Origin: Exophiala sp. HKRS030
Lineage: Eukaryota; Ascomycota; Eurotiomycetes; Chaetothyriales; Herpotrichiellaceae
DNA: 64,000 nucleotides
Assembly: GCA_023897205.1 (NCBI GenBank)
Contig: JAHWDD010000007.1
Span: 2,046,001 to 2,110,000 of the forward strand
Reading direction: 5' to 3'
The notes under the pieces were generated by a model. That model was not told the DNA's origin. It worked only from the letters and a program-made list of their open reading frames with translations, and ran no database searches. Both the position numbers and the translations under genes were made by a program. This document shows, piece after piece, positions 32,932 to 44,193 of the stretch (positions within the stretch are counted from its first letter, which is position 1; each line of letters opens with the position of its first letter).

Positions 32932-35900
32932 ACGAGTGTTATACGTACTCGGCCCATAACTTTCATAGAGTGATTTGGAGCAATATACTGGAATGATACT
33001 GAGCATTCAAAGTCCGATATGGTCCTTGACATTATTTTTTTTCCCTTGTCTTTTCGAAGCTCAAAATAAGCTCCGTAGATCTGTCTCCAGTTTCTCATTT
33101 TCCGTCTCCGGCCCGTGCAGCGGGATCCAATTTAGCAAGGCAGTGGTGGATCAGAAGGCTCGATCTGGCCAGGTACATACGGAGTAAAAGCCCACCGGAG
33201 GGTTTAGGTTAGTTAGACACATTGTGTGGTTGACGGGTAGCAATAATCTGTGGCCATCCAGCCTGGCGGCGACAATGATATTTCGATACACTATTAGACA
33301 GAAGGGACCGTGTGGAATTTTTTTTTACTGGCCAAAAAAAAGAGTATGGAGACCGAGTACGCCTTACGAGGTCAAACACGGAGGAGAACAAGAGCCATCC
33401 ATCACCTGCGCCAGTAAGTAGGTAGAGTCTCATCGGGCCAAACATTGCCCACCTCGGGTCAAGGTGCTTGCTTTCCACCACCTCAATCCCCCAAATCATA
33501 ATTCCCATCGGCCTGATAGTATTCCGACGAGTTCTTGTGTGTAGGGGCGAGTCTCGCAGATCGAGATTCTTTTTTTAATTGTGCCGTCAGACTGAAAGGA
33601 AAAAGAAAGTCCACGCGTTTCTTCCCCCCCTCTCTCCCGCTTCCACCAAAGACTGCTTTCCGTACTCGCAAAGCAAAGCCACTTTTCTTTCGCAGAGCCG
33701 CATGCGATACCCGATCGAGGCAAGGCAAAGAAAGACTGGTCCTCGTGACTTGTGAACACGCTTCCTTCGATGGGTCCAAAAACTCCCGACGGGACTGCGC
33801 TGGCTACGGGCCACAGCTGAACGTGGGGTGGGGCGATTCCCCCCTTTTGCTGTATTGTATGTGGACTGCTGTTTTCCCCCTCTCTTTTGCTTTTGCCGTT
33901 GCGGAAATGGTGTTGGTGGTGTTGTTTGATAAGTTGTAACAAGTTGAGTCAGGATTTGGTCAGCTGAAAACAAAAACCGCCAACAATCCATCTCTCCACT
34001 TATCACCATCAGACCAGGGTTACGCAAATGCCAAGGTGGACGAACTTCAGCTCTACCCTCCCTTCACGGTACAGGGGTCCAGGGACAAAGGGGGGCGTTT
34101 CTACGGAGTACAGTAGTGATTATCACTGGACATTTCAAGCAAAAAGAGAAAACCGGCCGAAATCGAGATCTTGCTGGCAGCTAGTACAGGGGTGAGGCTG
34201 AGAGTACCCGCGCGACAACGCCTGCGGAAAACTCACCCGGCCTCTCATGACGATTCGACGAGAGAGGATGTGATATCGCAAAGGTACGAGACTGAAGAGT
34301 AGAAGCAATTCGGCGCTTCCATTTCCGGTGTAACTGTGATGTGTCTTTGACGCGTTGATGGCAAACTTGAACGATTGGACATTACTACTCGTATCTAACG
34401 ACTCTGCCCTGTCATTTTCGACTCATCTTCAGTGGTCAGACCACGAAGGGTGAAGTTGGCAAGGATTTGAGGATTTAGAACAAGCCCAATTTAGCAGTTT
34501 AGCTGTACTCCTTCTAGATCATAAGTGTATCGTACGTCTGGTCTTGTGACGATGGGAAAAGTCCCTTGCATTTACCTAGTCACCCAGATTGGTCCTTGTA
34601 AGCGATATTTGCCCTCCTTCTATTTCCTGGTTCCGTACTGAGGTAGTCTCAAAAGACATACAATACTAGTATAGTACGGACTAGGCCCTTTCCATATCGC
34701 TTAATCGCGGCACCGAATGCACCTCCCGACGCGCTCGTTCGAGATCAAGATGCTTTGCAGCCAGCAGCAACACTTTTGAGGAAATCTTTGAGGAGGGAAA
34801 GGTTATTTCGGTTTTCCCAGTCACCGGTTATGCCGGAAAACGGCTGCCTTGCATGGTGAAACGTCGGGCCCTGCTTCTTGCCGCGTCGCGCCTTTAATGC
34901 TAATCGTCAAACGGACTGCACGAGGCTTCTAGAGGAGGACAAGGACGAGGGACGAAGCGTGTTTGCTGGCTGACAGGTGCCCGTTTTGTGTCTGTTAAAC
35001 GCTCTTGCCCTCGAGAACAGCTCGAGTCAAGTCATGTTGTGCACCGACATCACCCACTACCCCATGCTGCATAGTGTCAGGGTACCACTTCGTTGATGCT
35101 TGTCAAAACCGGTCTGGACTCCATGAGCAGAGAGAAAAGAGAGCATAAATTGTTGCTTGAAAGGGCATCTCGAAGAAACAGCTGATTCATAATTGCAGCC
35201 ACGTCGAGTCATGTCGTTTGCTTCTTCGGGTAAGATCGCCTTACCGGTCAAGTGCGAGGTTGTATACAGGCCACTGGATGTACAACTGCCAACAAGGGGC
35301 ACTTGGCGTTGTAGTTGAATCCAGCGGACGTTTTATCACCCGCTCCCTTAGTCAGTCCCTCATTCTCACCAGTGGATGACTCTCGAAGCGTACGTAATTG
35401 CACGCGGTGCGGCAACGTTCGATCGAGGAGGAGGATGGCTGTCAAAGATACAACACATGTTCAGGCAGACCTTGTATTGGCCGGTCGCTCAGAAATGTCC
35501 ACAAAATTGGTTGCCTCACATCGGGCACTCACCGCTATTTCCTTTAATGCCAACCATTTTGATGATTGAACGGACGACCAACTGTGTTTTGCTTGCCCAG
35601 TCACAGCTCAATGCCGGAAGATGTACACTTCTCAATGAGCAGGTGATCGGCAAATTGGGTGCATATCCAGGACTGTCGACTTGGAATGGTCTGCTACGTG
35701 TTGTTGATGGTATCTTTTCTTTTGAGAGCGCTGTAGTCCAAGATAAAACAGTAAATTGCCGAGACGAGGCTGAGGCTAACAAGGCTGAGGTCGATCGAAG
35801 CTGCCGCCCAAAAATCCCCTTCACCGATTGCGGATTTGCACATCAACGCTACGGAGATTGCGGAACATTGTTGGGTTTCAAGGCGTCCGAATTACCGAAG

Positions 35901-36285
35901 CGATAGTCGACATTTCAAACATAAATAGTAACAAACGGAATCGATATTGCGAACTTGATTAATGGTTTACCCAGTGAAAAGGCAACCACTAACTATGCCC
36001 AAAGCAAAAGTTGGAGAACTCTGAGACGACCTCATCCAGCGCACAGCGACCGAAATATTGAAATGAGAGCTGCTTCTTCTTGTCTCGTACCCACCGAGAA
36101 CGATTCGATATTGCTTTGATTAGATCCATCAGGCCCTCAATCCGCCACGGCCTATAGAAGGCCAGTCTGCATGCTCCAATTTTCGCACCGCAGCCGCGAC
36201 CACAATAATTGCAGTCACGAAGGTCTAACGAGACCCTCGCAACCAAAACGTATGATGAAGATATGTTGTCTTCGAGTCACATTCC
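32932..36285. other. Largest gene-free interval, 3.35 kb
   Basis: Convergent gap between pair 1 and pair 2. It contains TACGGAGTA at 33178-33186 and TACGGAGTAC at 34102-34111. Open frames of 100-176 codons near 33490-33940 and 35376-35906 have poor composition, with overlapping frames on both strands, and are not accepted as genes. Confidence 0.5.
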
Positions 36286-37638
36286 TCACGGTGCAGAGGT
36301 TTTGCGGACCGCAGCCTGGGCTGCTGCAGTGGCCTGTAGCTGCCAATAGTGACAGAAGTAAGCCATCGATTGCGGGCTGACGATTCCCACATCCTTTACT
36401 CTGACATTGTGCTCGATGCTAAACACCTTGTCAAATCGGATGCGGCTCGCAGGGTCAAGCTTGCTGTCTTCGGTGCCTTTGTCGACCATTATTGGCTTCT
36501 TCTCCAGGTATGGCTCCCCGTTCAAGCGTACAGCCTTCGTGCCGGTCATGTGGATGATGGCATGTGCCTGAATATCGGCCTTGTTGAATGAAGGTTTCTT
36601 CACACCTTGGGACTGGTAAGTGTTCATCCCCACCGCCCACGAAAACCCATGACATTCCCTTACAACAGCGAACCGTCTGATATGGCTGAACACTCGCTGG
36701 CCGTGGATGCCATCAGCTGTAGACCCTTGGCTCCTCAAGTACCGATTACCGGAGGTTGCATTTTCATGCCAGAGCATTTTAAAGACCCGGCCCGTACAGA
36801 AGAAGCGGCTATCCCTGTGTGTGAAATCTTCGTGAAGGGGTTTCATGAAAGTCGGAATTGATTGACTCTGGCGTCCTTCTTCAACACTAGGGAGGGAGGG
36901 GTTGTGAACACTTCGACGACGATAGTGGTTGAGTGCTGGCGGTATGACCCATGACTCCACAGACCATGTTGAAGCCATGTCATCGGGCACCTGGACCGTG
37001 TTATATCGCACCCCGGCTGCTTGTTTGATTTCATCGAGTAGCTGTGTGAATGTCCCGCTTTTCTGGTCCAATTCATCCTCATACGCAAGTCTGTCAAAGA
37101 ACGCCTCTTGCTCACACTTTTCCAGGAATTTGTACTTCCTCACCAGGAGATAAATTCGGGCACACGCGTCTCTCAGATGGTGGTTGCTTTGCGCGTCGAA
37201 TTGGACTGCGGCAAGCAGAAAGGAGAAATCTTGCATCTCGAACAATTCTTGATACTCTGCAAGGAATTCAGCTTCCTGACCTGGATCCTCTGCCCATGAC
37301 TCGATGGCTCTGCGAGCATCTTCGTCCAAGTTCAGACCTCCGAAGCTAAGCAAAGCCGCCTCGGAGACAGCTCGACCTTGAGATGGTGCTCCTACGGGGC
37401 ACCGGCTTAGCGGGCTGTTCGACCGACATCAGATGCGCCTACCTAGGTCTTCATCCGAGCACGCCTTTCCCTTTCCTTTGGCTGCGGCTTTATTTTCATT
37501 GGACAGATGGTCTGTATTTTCGTCCGCTTGCGAGCTCTCCAAAGGGTCCTCATCTTGATCATTGGAGGAGCTGGAGTCGGACTCGGGCCTTGCTGGTGCC
37601 ACGAGACGGCCGGGCTGCCGGCGGTACTGATAGGACAT
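36286..37638 (-). CDS. DUF6590-domain protein with helical N-terminal domain (copy 2)
   Basis: Exons complement(37443-37638) and complement(36286-37391), with a 51-nt intron (GTAGGC..CGCTAAG..CGTAG), give 433 residues. The first 65 are polar and acidic (PESDSSSSNDQDEDPLESSQ, then a KGKGK patch). A helical region follows near 85-180 (EFLAEYQELFEMQDFSFLLA, ARIYLLVRKYKFLEKCEQEA). The DUF6590 region fills the rest: SRFFCTGRVFKMLWHE, VVRECHGFSWAVGMNTYQSQ, then LDPASRIRFDKVFSIEHNVR and DVGIVSPQSMAYF. The last block aligns almost residue for residue with copy 1 (LDPxSRIxFxKxxxxEHNVxVxxVGxVxxxSM). It is shorter than copy 1, mainly in the disordered parts. Function unknown. Confidence 0.85.
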
Positions 37639-38727
37639 ACTGGAACTTAACGATGGATGTATGAGTCTATTCAGATTAGCCTAGTACAGACCCCAATTCT
37701 ATTGAAGCCCGAACCAGTCAGGGCGTGTATGGAATGTCATACCGAAGGTTCGGCTGGGAATATGCACAAAACAACCTGTGAGGTCGACTGAGTTCGGTGA
37801 GGCAGGGCTCCAGTGAGATGTGCGAATATCAGGCTTAGCCACTGAAAATGGAAGCGAAAGACGACTGGGAGTTTGTCAAGGGCATGATTTATAGTTATTG
37901 GAGCTTATGAGCTTGCGATCCATCTGATGGCATGCGGCTCAAACGCTCACTAACCTCATCTTCATAGTCTGGTGCCGACCTGTTCTGCATCTCTGGAGTA
38001 CTGTAAGCCACACGAGGAGTCAATTGGAAGGCTTCAATTCAAATCGAGGCCTGGCTAGTGAGGCGACGACACGGTATGAGAGCTAGGGATGCAAGAGTCT
38101 GCACCACGAGAGACACGTTGCAAGACGACTCTGGAACGCCGATGCGCCTCCCTCGAGTCTGGGATCCGGAAACAAATCAAGATAGAGAGACCGACAGATG
38201 TGCTGAGGTAGGTGAGCAGGGGTGTTGTGAAATGGAGGGCGGGAAGACGCCAGCTCGATTGCAAAACGGGTGGTAATTACTGTGCACGAGATTACGGGTA
38301 AAAGGGGGCACCAACGGGTAGCGCCAGGCCCCCCCGATGCGGTCCGGAGAGGGTGATTGCAGGGATAATCCCGGGCGGCGCTCCGGGCGGGCGCAGGCGC
38401 TAAGCAATTACGGACAGTGCATGATGGTGGTGGGTGACAGACCTAGAGGTGAGGCTGCACCTGATGATCCAACACCTGTCAGGATGACCAAATCGAGTAA
38501 CTAAGGGCATCGTGCCCTGTTGGCTCAGACTCTCCTGTTACTAGAGACGAGAATGTGCCCCCATGCATGCCTGGCGCAGATTGCTGGTCCTTTCTAGTAT
38601 TTATCTCTCTTACGTCGAAAGGTCCCAACGCCTATGGCTGCCGCTCCCTTAAGGCTGCTTCGATTACCACGGCACCCTAGCTGGCTCTGTTCCTTTCCAC
38701 ACCCTCCTTGACCAGGCTACGTGACAT
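37639..38727. promoter_or_regulatory. Divergent promoter of pair 2
   Basis: 1.1 kb between the second DUF6590 gene (minus) and the second coiled-coil gene (plus). It has a G/C-rich patch near 38300-38400. No gene seen. Confidence 0.5.
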
Positions 38728-40495
38728 ATGTGGCGATTCGGAAACAGAAACAACAATCCTGGTGTGTCACCAGAGGACAGGTATGATTGAAGCCTATTTT
38801 GTCGTCTTTTCAGAAGGCTAATATGCGTCTCGTAGTTCCATAGGCGAAAAGGCTGAACCGGCCAATGAGACCGGGCTTGGGGGAGACGTACAGGATGTCT
38901 CGAAACCTACAAAGGACGGAGATGGGTATGAGGATGAGGACGAGGTCCGGGCAATGCCGCAGGAGCAAGATACCCACGCGACCAGTTCCGTAGACATGGA
39001 CGCAACCGACTCCCACACGGGAATAGGATTAGACCCAGCGTCAGAAGGGTCGCCTCCGGAACAGAAGGCCGTGGAAGAGCGAGGATCGGCAATCGAAGCA
39101 GTGTATCCGGCGACAAGTGCTTCCTCTGCGAAGCCCCAGAGCACCACCAGAGACGGCAACATGGCAGATTCGGCTCTGGCTCTGACGGATCAAGAAACAC
39201 ATCAGGACGTCACCGAGAAACCTACTCCCGGGTCATTGGATGCCGCTTGGAGGCAGCTGAGCGGTACCGTTGACTCATACACTGCCGCCTTGATCACCAC
39301 AGGCGACGTTCGGAGGGGTGCACTTGAAAAGCGGAAAAGCGTCGTCCATCAACTGGACACACTCATGTCGTCCCCGGAACTTTCGTTGACAACTGACCTT
39401 CGACAGGCGCTGTTGGACCTGCAAACGACCGAGAGGAAGCTCGAGGAGAAGGACGATTTCTTGATCCAACAAGGCTACCAGATCACATACCGAGGCTCAA
39501 GGATTTTTGGGCCTTTGGCAGAGTCCTCTTTGGACTTTCTACGGCAGCAGGACGTCACCGTACTGTCGGTGCGTGCCGACACCGAAGGAGGCTCCGAGGT
39601 CTCTCAGAATGACATACGCCACGATCAAACCGTGGAAGCCCGACTGTTTCTGTCCAAGAAGGGTGACATTGACTTGCTCCTCGAGAATTTGATGGAATTG
39701 GAAGAGGGAGAATTCCCGGCCGGTGACGAGGGTGTGCCGGAGACGGACGACTCGACGATGCTGAAAAGTCTCGAAACGAGGAAGCGAGATCTCATGCGGC
39801 AACTGGAGGAAGCCGAAGAGGAGCTGCTGACCCTCTGGGAAAAGTTGCCCGACCGACCAGAGGACATCCCTGAAGATCAGCTACGCTCCTCCGTCGAAGG
39901 GCAAGAAGAAACGCCCGCGGCGGATGACGGATCTCCCGAGGGCCAAGGGGTGGAAGAATCGAACCAAGACCCTGAGAACGAGAACCGTCTCGTACCCGGC
40001 GACCGACGACACAGGTTCCGCCAAATCCTGGATTCCGTGACCGACGGTGGTGGTGGTGGTGGCGGCTCCGTCAGACCCGACACGCTGGTCAATGCCTACC
40101 TGCTGCACCAACTCAGGTCGTCGCCCGAGGAGCAAGCCGCCTACGTCGAAGCCATAAAAGAGGTCGTCGAGAGCACCGGCGTCCCGCTCCGGACGGACCT
40201 GGAATCTTTTGCGATCCGCGACTGGTTCGAGGACGTCCCCAGGTTCAAGTCGAGATCCTCCAGACGTGGCAAGCCCGCGGCGAGAGCGAGACGGTGGACC
40301 TCCAGTCGAAACGACGAGACCTCCCTCGCCGTGCATTCGAACCGAACCCAGGCGACCCGTGGGCGGAGCGAGCCACACGTCCGTCAGAAGCGTCCACGTC
40401 CACGTCCACGGGCCCGGTCCAGAGCCAGCGCAGGGCACGATGATGATGATGATGCAGGTTCAACTCGACGCAAGCCGAATTTTGGTCGACAGTAG
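38728..40495 (+). CDS. Predicted coiled-coil protein, partner of DUF6590 gene copy 2
   Basis: Exons 38728-38780 and 38836-40495 give 570 residues. The 55-nt intron (GTATGA..CGTAG, phase 2) links MWRFGNRNNNPGVSPED to an acidic disordered stretch. Helical, charged regions follow near 150-260 (DAAWRQLSGTVDSYTAAL, TDLRQALLDLQTTERKLEEK) and 325-355 (LKSLETRKRDLMRQLEEAEE). An acidic linker, a six-glycine run (GGT repeats) and a short helical segment (HQLRSSPEEQAAYVEAIKEV) come next. The C-terminus is strongly basic (RPRPRPRARSR), then a five-Asp run. Order and spacing of the helical blocks parallel the gene at 31196, and both have a tiny first exon ending in phase 2. No known domain; possibly a scaffold. 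The basic tail may direct it to the nucleus. Confidence 0.8.
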
Positions 40496-41653
40496 GGGCG
40501 TCCACTCGGATGACAAAAAGAAACGGTTTCCTTCATCGGTAGACTATAAACCCAGCCTGCGTTCCTATTTTGCCATTCAGACCCAATGTGCCTTTGCTGC
40601 CTGCCTCGAAAACGGTGCTCGTTTTTGTCACGGTCGTCATGTGCGTCCTTTCCTTTTTCAAGTTGCCTGTTCCTTGACATTTTTTCAGTCAAAGTTCACC
40701 CCATGCATCGATATTATCGAGTCACAATGTATAGGAAAAAAGGGGTTGTCGACAGACAAAGGAGGAACTCTGGTGGCATGGCAACCTACAGCGAAATTCC
40801 CGCGGGAGTTCTCCAGCCCTTCCTTGTAACTGCCCGGCCCAGCGTTAGAGGGAGTACCAAGTAGCAAGCAAGGACGACGTCGTAGAGCGACGAGCCGTCA
40901 TTCAATTCCACCCTCTGCTCCGGCAGCCAAAAGTGATCCGTCGTGCTCTGCTATGTACGGGGACCTAGCAAAAGAAGAAAAAAACTCAAACAGAGACGAT
41001 AGATACGACTTGTATATACCCACAGAGTGTATACACGTGGATCCTGATGTGGTTCAAACATGCAGGACCGCTTACGGAGTAGGTGTTCTCGTCTTTATTT
41101 TATGTTTATTTCTTGTTTTTATCTTTTCCTTCCTCCATCTCTTTTTTGCCTTTCTACAAAGGGAAGATCAGGAGAAGAAAGGAGCCTGTTTAAATACAAT
41201 GGTTTTGAACGCTCGTACGCCGAAATTGAGACACCCAGAAGGAGAAAAAAGATCCGACGCCGTTTCGCTATGCAAACGAACTCTGAATACACAGGGTGGG
41301 TTTCGATGGGCTCATATGATGTCGTTCAATGGCTTCTTTGGCAATGGTGGTCTTCTCATGGGCGGTCGTTTCCTCGAGGGCCTCCGGTTGCTGGGGGGAA
41401 GAGGCTCCCACAACTTGCTCGTATGGTTGAATTGGTGACTAACAGAATGGAATGAATGTGTTAGTTTGTGGTGGTGTCTGCAGTAGGCTGTTTGGCCGTT
41501 TGGAAAAAGGGGAGGGGAAAGGGGATGATCCGGTGTTCTTGTGTTTGGGTCTCGTCCTCGACATTCCACAGAATGTCAGGAAACCAAACAATGGCCCGAG
41601 GCCAAAATCATCCCAACACAGATTGGATGACCGTTGGGGGAGGAATGTGGTAC
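40496..41653. other. Convergent intergenic interval, 1.2 kb
   Basis: Tail-to-tail gap. It holds TACGGAGTA at 41073-41081. If the LicD gene uses its extra splice donor, its last exon would fall near 41430-41550. Otherwise nothing is seen. Confidence 0.5.
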
Positions 41654-42524
41654 TTACTGTTCATACACGGTCAATGTCAGAGATTTCTCGCCGTATTCCT
41701 CCTCCAAGAGATAAGCATACTCGAAGGGTATCTTGACGTGAATGCCCTCGAAGAAGCTGTCGCGAAGTGGAAATATGTCTCGCTCCTGAAAGATGAAACA
41801 CGGTCAGTTCTCGGGGTGCGCGCACGAAAGGAAAGCAAAGTTTCACTGTTTCCGTCACCACAACACGTACCAGATAATGATGTCTGTCCTTGCACATCAA
41901 GGCACCCTCCACGCCTTCCGCCCTCGCCGTGTAGTTGGCCCTCACGGTCGAGATGTCGATGAACAAACCGGTCTCGGTGTCGATCCAACGTGCGTCGATA
42001 ACGTTCAGGCTGTCTTCGACCCCTCGAATGGTGAAGTGCGGGTTGACCTCCAACAGGTAGTTCCTGCCGTTCTCGACCCCCGGCAGTCGGAAGTGGTACT
42101 CGGTCATGTTGTAGTACCGGGCCAGGAATGCGATCGTGTGCTCCGACACCTGGACGTCGATGTCCGAGTCCCAGGGTAGGATCTTTTGGTTCCACCACCA
42201 ACCCAGCAGCGTGCCGTGCATGATCCAAGTTTCGGCGCCAATGTCGGCCATGGTGGCCAAGAAGGTCTGCATGAGTGCCGTCAGGTGCGGCAGCCGCTCT
42301 TCCTTGCCAATCTCTTTCGCCGCGAAACGGCCGTCGTAGTGAGGGTGGAAGGTCGACTCGTGGAAGTACTTGTCCTTTGGGTCACCTCTCTTCCCACTCC
42401 GGTCCCGGTCCAGGTTCGTTCGTACATCGATGAAGTCGGCGTCGCAGAGGACGAAGGAGGGTAGAAAAAGGAGGAGGAGGAGGACCGTCGTCAGGCATTG
42501 TCTGACGGTGCTTCGAACGATCAT
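41654..42524 (-). CDS. LicD-family (phosphocholine-transferase-like) secreted or Golgi protein
   Basis: Exons complement(41871-42524) and complement(41654-41785), with an 85-nt intron (GTACGT..TTTCAG), give 261 residues. A signal peptide or anchor is evident at 10-27 (TTVLLLLLFLPSFVLC). The LicD nucleotidyltransferase core follows: LTALMQTFLATMADIGAETW, MHGTLLGWWWNQKILPWDSD, with the metal-binding DSDID at 119-123. RDIFPLRDSFFEGIHVKIPF spans the start of exon 2 and is the second conserved block. The family transfers phosphocholine or sugar-phosphate groups to glycans; the fungal substrate is unknown, with secretory-pathway glycan modification inferred. The stop TAA overlaps a perfect donor (CAG-TAAGT), so an alternative spliced C-terminus with an acceptor near 41558 is possible. 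Confidence 0.87.
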
Positions 42525-44193
42525 GGTTCTCTGTTTCGTCAAGGGGAGTGCATTTGTACGGCAGAACAAAGTTGCACCCAAAAATATGTCGACTTGCTTG
42601 CCGGATTCGGATTCGGAGTCGGTCCTTGTCCAGCAAGGAGTGAGAGAGGGAGGAAATGTGTACCTCAGTGGGTAACTATCGAAGGTGTGGTTTGGTCGTG
42701 TGAGCGTTGAGTGGACCGAATCAAACACCAAAATTAGAAACTCGGGGAGTGCGTTTGGTGAATCTCGCAAGCAAACAAGAGTTCCAAGGGTATATACAAA
42801 GAACAAAGGCAAAAAAAAGGACAAGAAGTTATGTACGGCAGTGCCAGTTGTAGGCACGACAGATACACAAACACGCAGCCTCAAAAGGAAGATAGAATGT
42901 GTAGTTCAGTGCAGTGCAGTGCAGACAGAGGGATAAAGGCAGTGCAGCTGAGCGCAGCGCCAATAATGTAGTAGACTCCGTATGTAGCCCCCGAATAATG
43001 ACGCCAAAAGAACGGACCCAGAATAAGTTGCGTCGTGTGGCGTCTCCCCCCCCAAAAAGATAAGGAAAGGCCCAAGTATCCGGAAAAGCCGAGTTTGGTT
43101 TGCAGTTGGAGAGAAGTACAAGGAATTATTGATGTTAATCGTCTCTTTGAAAGATATTAAGGTAATTAATCATAATATGTACTCGCGCCCAGTTTTGCTG
43201 GCTACTACTCTCGATGGAGTGAGTAACTGCTGGTGAGTATTCTCCCATACACATCTTTCCTAACCCTCGCTCTCAAAAAGAAAAACATGGGCATACGCGT
43301 ACAATTCCAATGTCGTCCACCCCTACTGTTCCGTGTCGGTGGGTACTTTGTAACCGGGCTACGGCTTTGGTTGGACTTTTTTCTTCTTTGACGGGCGCAT
43401 GCCATTTAATTCGAAAGGGGTGGACGGGGGCCCATACCAGAGGTACGTATACGATATTTCGTTTGGATCGAGGGAGGACGAGGTACTCAGTACTCCTAAC
43501 ACACACAACCACACGAACTTTATGGAATGGGAAACGAGTCCATTCCTGGGTCTCCAGAAACAGTTACCAAGTCATTGATCTACATTCCCCCTTCCCCCTG
43601 ACAAGTTTGGTTCTTGGGTCGCGTTGGCTTGCTTCAGGAATGATAGTAATCCTTGGGGAAAGGGCCCTTTTCTGTTTCTCGCAAGACTTTCTCCTTCGGC
43701 CTCCGGAATCGGGATTGGCAGCTTAAACTAACTCGTAATTCCCTAACAAACGACAAGCTTTGGAGCCGCAAAGCTTGGCTGACTTAAAGTGCCTCTTGGC
43801 TTCTCGCTTGGATCCTGCAAAATGAGGGGGGCGCGTGTGCCGCAAATACTCCTGGAGACCAGAACAACAAGACACACCTACCTGGTCCCCCTTCGCACTG
43901 CCACAACACCCGCGCACGCAATTCCCCTTGGTGATCACCTGGTCTAGACTTTTGACTTACTGTCCACGAGGCGCAATCTCCACCGAAAGGTCGGACATGA
44001 TTCACTGGTTTAAACACTCCGTATTATTGACGCTTTTGATCGAGTGGACACAAGGATCAATCCATCGCCGAGAGACAACAGACTCGCGGTGGTGACAGGT
44101 GCACACACTCCCTTGCAACGTCCTACTCATCACTTGGATGGATCCAATAAATTGAGTGGCCCGCAGCAAAGACGTGCGGCGAGAATCAAATGG
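42525..44193. other. Intergenic interval, 1.7 kb
   Basis: Promoter of the LicD-family gene and 3' flank of the photolyase gene. It contains a CAGTG pentamer repeat near 42907-42924 and two partial ACTCCGTA words near 42975 and 44017. No gene seen. Confidence 0.5.

Noticed and set aside
33496..33942. Overlapping 134-148-codon frames on both strands
   Set aside because: Long frames in several phases reflect low stop content; none has domain-like sequence.
35376..35906. 176-codon plus-strand open frame in the 3.35-kb gap
   Set aside because: Composition is not protein-like, a minus-strand open frame overlaps it, and it has no recognisable motif or splice support.
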